Source: Buddleja alternifolia
Taxonomy: Eukaryota; Streptophyta; Magnoliopsida; Lamiales; Scrophulariaceae
NCBI GenBank assembly: GCA_019426215.1
Contig: CM033396.1
Span: 27,481,101-27,545,100, forward strand
Direction of reading: 5' to 3'
Length of the DNA: 64,000 bases
Below the pieces are notes generated by a model. The model searched no databases and was not told where the DNA came from. It worked only from the letters and a program-made list of their open reading frames with translations. A program made the position numbers and the translations under genes. The number at the start of each line of letters is the position of its first letter. Position 1 is the stretch's first letter. Of the stretch, positions 56,890 to 64,000 are shown piece after piece.

Positions 56890-59800
56890 ATAAAACTTCA
56901 TTTTTGATTGCAGGTACCTTGAGCTAGAGTCGATACATCAGTTTGGTACATCGATAGTGGGTCGTCTTGGCACATGACAGGCTCTAAGGATCTTCTGATC
57001 AACTATCAAGCTGCCAATGGTCCTCAGGTTGTATTTGGTGACAACTCCAAAGGTAAAACCAAAGGTATAGGTGCTGTGCATAGGGAGAACATCATGATAA
57101 ATGATGTTTATTATGTTGAAGGTCTGAAGCATAATTTATTAAGCATAAGTCAATTTTGTAATAAAGGCTTTGAAGTCAAATTCTCAAGCGACTGTTGCTA
57201 TATAAACGACGCTAAGACTAAATCTACAAAATTGAAAGGTAAAAGAACAAACAATGTGTATCTAGTAGATTGGGGTTCAACAATTGATAACAACCCAACA
57301 TACTTTGTTGCTAAGAGTCAAAATGAATCTAAAACGAGTTGGTAATGGCATAAAAAAATGAATCATCTCAACTTTAAGACAGTCTCTCAGCTTATAATGC
57401 TAAATCTTGTAGAAGGATTACCTAAGGACCATTTCATAAGGATCGCCTTTGTGACGCTTGTCAAATGGGAAAACAAGTCAAATCATCTTTCAAGAGAAAG
57501 CCTCATCTATCTACCTCTAGGATACTTGAACTACTTCACATGGATCTATTTGGACCAGTTCAAACGATCAGTGTGAGCGGTAAAAAGTACATTTTGGTAA
57601 TAGTAGATGATTTTTCTCGATTTACATGGGTAGAATTTCTTTCATCCAAAGATGAGATATGTGACAAGTTAACAACGCTTATTTGGCAACATCAAACATT
57701 GAAGTATCTTAAGGTTACAAGAATAAGGAGTGATCACGGTTCTGAGTTAACTAACAAGGTCGTTGAGAAGTTTTGTGTAGAGAATGGAATACATCATGAG
57801 TATTCAGCTCCCAAAACTCCCCAACAGAATGGTGTTGCTGAGCGCTGGAACAAAACGCTTAAGGAAGCCGCTAGGATGATGTTAGCAAAGTCCAAGCTTG
57901 CTCCTAGGTTTTGGACCGAAGCGATCAACACTGCATGTTACACTCAAAACCGTTGCATGATCAACAAACAACATGGGAAAACTCCATATGAACTGTGTAA
58001 GCCAAATGTTTCATACTTTCACATTTTTGGTTCAAAATGTTTTATTCATAATAATGGATCCCAAAGCCTAAAGACATTTGATCCTATAGCAGATGAGGGA
58101 ATCTTTCTAGGCTACGCCAAGAACGGAAAGAATTTTTGTGTCCTAAATAAGATCAAATTGAAGGTTGAGGAATCTATTCATGTTGTTTTTCATGATGCTA
58201 ACCAAGAACCGAGTAAGGTTAATGAGACTGATGTAGGAGTTGAAGATCTGTGTCATCAAGCGTCTAAGATTATCATTGATGATGATAGTGACGACGATGA
58301 TGAGATCTTATTGCCCCCTTCTAAGATTACTCGTGAGGTTATTTTGGATAACAATGTAAGATATACTGATGATCATGAAGAGAGTGATCATCAAGAGCAA
58401 GGTAGAATCTATGAACTTGAAGCGCCTACGCAAGAGGATAGTCAAGCACCTGAGTAAGTGAACCAAGCGCCTGTTCAACCTCTTAACCTTTCCAGCCTAA
58501 TAGACTATGGCTACGTGATCATCCACCTGGGTAGATTATTGGAGATATTAAAGCGCCTATTAGAACTAGGGATGCTACATTCAATAAGGCCATGTTCGCA
58601 AGCTTCCTATCTCAAATAGAACCTAAGAAAGTGGATGAAGTGTTAAGTGATCCATGTTGGATTAAAGCCATGCAAGAAGAGCTTAATCAGTTTGAGCATA
58701 GCATGGTTTGGACGCTAGTACCAAGGCCAACTCAGTAAGGAGTTATTGGGACTAGATGGGTTTATAGAAACAAGATGGACGAGAATGGCATTGTGATAAG
58801 AAACAAAGCCAGACTTGTCGCTCAAGGATATTGCCAAGAAGAGGGTATTGATTTTGATGAGACATATGCTCCTGTCGCCCATCTTGAATCAATCCGCATG
58901 TTTCTAGCCTATGCAGCGTTCAACAAGTTTACGGTGTATCAGATGGACGTGAAGAGTGCTTTCCTAAATGGTAACCTCCAAGAAGAGGTATATGTGGAGC
59001 AACCACCAGGATTCATCAACAGCCATGGTAAGGGTATGGTCTACAAGCTAGATAAAGCACTTTATGGGCTTAAGCAAGCACCCTGAGTATGGTATGACAC
59101 TCTCTCTATTTTCCTTATTGGTAAAGGCTTTACAAAAGGCAGTGTTGACATAACGTTATTTAAAATTACCAATAACAAAGATATTCTCTTAGTCCAGATT
59201 TATGTTGATGATATTATATTTGGTACTACTAATAAGCGTCTGTGTGAGAAGTTTTCAAAAATGATGCAAGAACAATTTGAAATGAGCATGATGGGTGAAT
59301 TAACTTTCTTCTTAGGATTACAAGTTAAACAACTCCCTAATGGCATATTTATTAACCAAGCTAAATATACGCGTGATATAATTAAGAAATTTGGTATGGA
59401 AAATGCACCATCTTCAAAAATTCCTATGAGTCAAACGCTTAAGTTGGATAAAGATGAAAGTGGTAAAAAGGTTGATATCACTAATTATAGAGGTATCATT
59501 GGATCACTTCTTTATCTTACTGCTTGTAGACCTGATATTATGTTTTCGGTATACATGTGTGCACGCTTTCAAGCTGATCCTAAAGAGTCACACTCAATTG
59601 TTGCTAAGAGAATCCTTAAGTACCTAAAAGGCACACTAAATGTGGGCTTATGGTATCCAAGGGACTCTCCTTTTGAACTAATTGGTTACTCAGATACAGA
59701 TTTTGCATGTTGCAGAATAGATCGTAAGAGTACCAGTGGTACATGTCAATTTCTAGGTGATAGGTTAGTTTCATGACATAGTAAGAAACGGCAATCCATA

Positions 59801-60185
59801 GCTACTTCTACAGCTGAAGCTGAGTATGTAGCTGTAGGAAGTTGTTGTGCACAAGTGTTATGGATGAGGCATCAACTTAGAGATTATGGAATAACCCTAG
59901 GTCCAACCCCCATTCATTGTGATAACCAAAGCGCCCCTAGCCATGACTCAAAACCCTGTTCTTCATTCCAGAACCAAACATATTGATATTAGATACCATT
60001 TTCTTCGTGACCATGTTCAAAAGAAAGATATCTCCATGCACTTTATTGGAACTGACAAACAATTGGCAGATATCTTCACCAAAGCTCTCAACGAACAACG
60101 CTTTCTCACTTTAAGAAGTGAATTAGGTATGATTGATCTAAACGCTAATCATTATGCGTCATATTTTATTAGACATATAATTTAG
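56890..60185 (+). pseudogene. Copia 2 pol (PR-INT-RT-RNaseH), nearly complete but interrupted
   Basis: Protease WYIDSGSSWHMTG (DSG at 56953-56961). Integrase open over 57465-58457 with the catalytic triad visible: Asp in LLHMDLFGP (57543-57545), Asp in RIRSDHGSE (57732-57734) and Glu in NGVAERWNK (57840-57842). Reverse transcriptase from 58775 ([18 protein letters not shown]), with intact IYVDDIIFG (YVDD at 59201-59212). RNase H with IDRKSTSGTCQFLGDRLVS and AEAEYVAVGSCCAQVLWM, ending at about 60183. Stops occur around 58456, 58737, 59084 and 59777, and a one-base-type shift near 59930. SIRE lineage. Confidence 0.92.
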
Positions 60186-60915
60186 AGGAAATCCACTTTA
60201 TTTATGTCTAAAGGATTTTTGAAAAATGTTACAAGTTATCAAATTTAGGGGGAACCTTAAAATTGTACTTGAACATATTTGTAAGCGTCAATGATCAAAA
60301 CTATTTTCATATGCATAGATCATCAACGCTTAGTATTATTTTTTAGCATGATATGTTGGATGCTCAAACACAAACAAAATTTAAATCTTAAGCGTCAAAC
60401 ATAAAACTTACAATATAACATACAACAAGTGGTATATGTTAAGCGTTGAACTTATTCCCTTCAACACTTAATATAAAATTATTTATAAAATTCATGCATA
60501 AATTTTACACGCTTAATGACGTGATGGATAGACTCAAAAATCCATTTTGAACTCTATTCACACGCTTCTATCACATCAAACTGGCGGATAAATTAGAAAC
60601 TTTTCAAAATGACGGTTCAGAGTTAGTACGTGTTAGTGTACCATCAGGCACGTGCATTACACTCTGAAAATGCCAAACGTTTTAAAAAATTTACTCTGAC
60701 GTCAAAAGCTTTATATATGGGAGTTACCAAATGTAACTTCCGTCTCTTATCAAAAACTTGTGTCCGCAGTCAAAAATGTTTATGGTTGAGATTCAATAAC
60801 TTTACACGTGTCAAAATCTTAGTGGGATGAGAGAAACACAATTTTCAACTATGTCTTTTAAAATATATTTTTGCAGAAAAATTATTCACTTTTACTCAAG
60901 CTATCTGCAAAATTA

Positions 60916-60964
<49 letters not shown>

Positions 60965-61001
60965 AAAGTAAATCTTAGTTCATCGTTTTCAAAACACTCA
61001 A
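60186..61001 (+). promoter_or_regulatory. Copia 2 post-pol spacer and leader of the extra ORF
   Basis: Non-coding, aligned with 35470-36090 plus 37643-37837. It contains an AATTTAGGGGGAACC purine tract (about 60240), ACACGTGTC (60803-60811), a possible splice acceptor TTTTTGCAG|AAAA (AG at 60875-60876) and a long (TC)n tract (60919-60962) just before the ATG. Regulatory roles are inferred. Confidence 0.5.
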
Positions 61002-64000
61002 ATGGCACCCAATAAATCTGTAAACACTACTGAAGTCACCATCAAGGTTACTGAAGGCCTTGTGGTGGATTGGAAATTTCTATATGATCAGAATTAGATA
61101 AACATGACGGACATGATGGACTCTATGGCCAAGTCTGAGCTTCAGACATTCTTGACGAAGTATTCATATGTGTTTGCAACTGAAGTGGACACTTTCTGGA
61201 AGACTGCTAAACTTTCAGAGGACAAGAAGTCTATCTCTTGCCTCTTTTCTCTATCCAAGAAGGAGTCTTCGAAAGAATTCATTCTTTCTACTGCTTCCAT
61301 TGCCAAGAACTTTAATCTACCAAATGAAGGTGAGGCATTGGAGTGTATTACTGTTGAACAAATTCAAGAAGCATGAACTACTATGAGTGCATATGATGGT
61401 GTACCATATAAAACACACTTCGAGAAGAAAGATTTAGTGTCGAAATATTGATTGATGGCTGATTTCTGCAGTAAGATCATAGAATGCAGGGTGGGTACCT
61501 TTGATAAGGTCAATCCGATGCAGTTTCAGATGATGACTGCCATACTTCTCAACATCAAGATCAACTGGAGCGAGTATGTGTTCGGAAGATTTAGGGACTG
61601 TTTGAGCGCCACAAACAAACCTAATGGAATTATTCTGAGTGATCTGCTGTACAGAGCAGAGTGTGTTCACTCTTCGGAGCTTCCTTTGGCCAAAGCCAAG
61701 TTGCTGGGGAAGAGGATTCTGATTAATCTTCTTCATCCTCCCCGAGTTGGTGGTGCTGCAAGACCACTATCTGAGCGTCAAGAGGTACGCGAAGCGTCCG
61801 ATGAGAAAGCTGAGAGTCCTACTCTGGTTGAAGCCGTGAAATGCCCTGCTATTCAAAGAAGAGGGCTCCTTGTAAGCCCAAGGCTCCTACTGTCGAGTCT
61901 CCTCCTAAGGCTACTAAAGAACTAAGGGTTGAAGTTGAGGACGACAAGATTCCTTTGATCAAGTGAAGGAAGTTGGAGGGTATTATCAAACAAATTGACT
62001 TTGAGGAACCAACTATTGCGCCTCCAATTCAAACGCTTAAGCTAATTGAAGGAGTCAACGTCAAGAAGATTTTCAAGCGTTCCAGGACAGGCAAGCGTCC
62101 ATCTGACCCTGCCCCTGAAAAACCCGAGACCATTGAGCCAAGAGCTCAAGAAGCTGCTGTTGAGACAAGCTCTCAGGGTAAGTTTATTTCTTCCCATAGC
62201 GTTTCTTTTCCTACATCTGTAGAAGATCCTGCTCTTATAGAGGATAGTTCTTGTGCTATAGCTATTGTTCCAGTTGCTATTGAAGCACCAACCGACGTCC
62301 ATCTGGATGTTGATTTAGAAGAAGTGGTAGCCATTGCCAAAGATATTACAACCAGCGTTGCATTGGATGCCAATGAACTTACAACGGAAGGAGTCCAACC
62401 ACTACATTCTTCAGAGGTCATAACTGAGGCATGCTCAGAAGGTCAGAGATTCGCCGAGGACGTTACAAGACCAACACATTTCTTTAAGCTGGATCCTATT
62501 AAGACGATTGACCATTCAATCAACTATATGCCACCAGCGCTTGAAGAAGACTTTATTCCAGCAAGCTACAATGAAGAAAGATATATAGTTGCTGAGAATG
62601 AGATTACCATGTTAATAGAGCATGAAAAGTATATCTGTGAGATTCTATTCAACTCAGATTTGATAGATGTGGAGAGGGCATATTATTAGGCCATTGGAAA
62701 TGATCAACCTACTGGGCCGATCCCTGCCTCCATTCTTATCCATGAAAACAGAACCGATGGCAGAACTCCTCCAGCCAACGTGGACTTAGCATATTATCTG
62801 GATATAGGGCATAGCAAACTAACTGGCCTTGCTCCAAGAGATTACAAGATCAAAGTCTATGAACGTCTACCGGATGAGCTTCTAAATCCAACAGAGGAAT
62901 TGTTGAATAGAGACGGATATTCTCACTTTCTTGAAGTGGTGCACAGTGATGAGAAAAAAAGATCAGCCAACCCACTTCATTTATGGAAAAATAAAGGTAT
63001 GTATGCCGATGATCGTCCAGCGTCTCTCACAGACTTGATTCAAGAAGAAGCGGATGACTACTTCCAGAGCGTTTGGAATGCAAGTTATCAAACAGACATA
63101 TACCGCTTTGAATCAATCAGAGACATTCACCATCAAGGCATTCGGGCTACTGTCAATGCAGGTGCTGACTACTACATGAATGAAGTTAATTGGGTTGAAG
63201 TGTACATGGGCAATAGGTATACATTTCAAGATTTGGTCAAAACTCCACATCTCTTTGGCATAGGCATGCATGACAAGAAGCGTCAGTTTGCTAAGTATTA
63301 CCTGGAGAAGCGTAAACAGCGTGTGGGACCAATTTCTCAATTGCCAAGCGTTCGCCAACCCATAGAGAAGTTTCTGCGTCAAGCGCTTCATAGGCTGGCA
63401 GTCACTCCTCTTAACTTTAATAGTCAAGCGTCTAGCAGTGAAAGCTTTCCAGTATCAGACTTATCAACTACTCCAAGTCACTGTGATGACAATTTTCGGT
63501 TGATGTTAAAGATCATGGTTCCAATTCCTTACTTCGACAAGATCTTCACTGAAAACTTGGACAAGCCAAATGACTCTAGAATTCATAACTTCCATGTTTA
63601 TCCACTCCTACCATCTATCAGACAGGAAGTCAGCGAACACTATGCTTATGTTCTTTCCTTGATAGAACGGAATCAGGGCATAGCTCGAGCTGTTTATCCA
63701 TATTTGGAAGAGTATTACCAGATGTATGTGCCTGAAGCTCACAAATTTGAACGTCTTCCAATGGATCAACTCATTGGATTTTCCTTGCATTACTGCCCAG
63801 ATATGTTGTTTCTGATCCCCAGACAGCAGTCAAAGATTTTTCCAAATCATGTGTTGGACATCATGGGTCCAATGTATGTCAGTGCCAGGGATAGTTGGAT
63901 CTGCACATTTATTCAGGGATCTTGCATTTCACGTTCCAGACTAAACTAACTTCTTGAAGCTGCTTCAGACTTTTGTGCCGATATACCCTTAGCCAGGTTG
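61002..64000 (+). pseudogene. Uncharacterised long ORF downstream of copia pol (copia 2, partial)
   Basis: It starts MAPNKSVNTTEVTIKVTEGL at 61002. One frame runs to about 61900 with three stops (near 61095, 61373 and 61450). A single frameshift at 61900-61975 leads to a second frame running to 63949 with one stop (62687). The N-terminal part has MQFQMMTAILLNIKINWSEY and GIILSDLLYRAE. The middle is Pro/Glu/Lys-rich with GVNVKKIFKRSRTGKR (possible basic NLS) and an acidic VHLDVDLEEVVAIAKD. The C-terminal part has HLWKNKGMYADDRPASLTDL and LLPSIRQEVSEHYAYVLSLI. No signal peptide, membrane segment or enzyme motif is seen. At least about 980 codons are in the window. Homologous to 37838-41900; family unknown to me. 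Confidence 0.78.

Larger units (their letters stand above)
53056..64000 (+). mobile_element. Copia 2: second SIRE/Sirevirus element (3' part outside window)
   Basis: 5' LTR 53056-54557, primer site, gag, pol and the extra downstream ORF, all in the order of copia 1 but without the nested solo LTR or gag duplication. It is better preserved than copia 1. The 3' LTR is not reached. Confidence 0.9.

Noticed and set aside
61002..64000. Calling the extra ORF an envelope gene because of its position
   Set aside because: No signal peptide, fusion peptide or membrane segment could be seen in either copy; position alone is not enough.

Overview
This window is eukaryotic, from a flowering plant and most likely a eudicot. 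It is AT-rich, has no bacterial-style operons, and is about 85% transposable element (TE) by my reading. The only host gene I can support is a small three-exon gene at 5745-6792 (minus strand). Its spliced product is 137 aa and matches the KNATM class of homeodomain-less KNOX (MEINOX) proteins. The species cannot be named from this sequence.

Layout. 1-5000: a minus-strand Ty3/gypsy relic (gag, primer site, LTR). Its gag is fused in frame to a Ty1/copia reverse-transcriptase piece, and its LTR carries a complete 1.54 kb non-autonomous CACTA element with TAA target duplications. 5000-7000: the KNATM-like gene. 7000-15160: AT-rich intergenic DNA with small elements: Helitron-type termini, SINE-like heads, two long palindromic MITE-like elements, and a complete 1.0 kb TRIM-type retrotransposon. 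15165-22757: an internally deleted Athila-like gypsy element (family A) in an inverted arrangement, with a hAT-like element in its gag. 23034-23919: a Mutator-like non-autonomous element with a 9-bp target duplication.

24627 to the end is one nested TE stack. A minus-strand copia (copia 3; LTR pieces at 24627-25165 and from 52466) was invaded by a minus-strand Athila-like gypsy (family B; gag at 25166-25557 and 44667-45681, 5' LTR 45830-47077). The family B gag was then split by a very long plus-strand copia of the SIRE/Sirevirus lineage (copia 1, 25558-44666). Copia 1 itself received a second Mutator-like element (25698-26483), a family A solo LTR (26852-28431), a solo LTR of its own family (36091-37642) and a family B LTR (42716-44014). 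A second Sirevirus (copia 2, 53056 to beyond the window) sits in the other LTR of copia 3. Most junctions are supported by target-site duplications seen directly.

Both Sirevirus copies carry about 4 kb of extra sequence between pol and the 3' LTR position. It encodes a long protein of unknown function, decayed in both copies but recognisably the same. With the KNATM-like gene and the inverted family A element, this is the most interesting content. All TE reading frames carry stops or frameshifts, so no element here looks autonomous.
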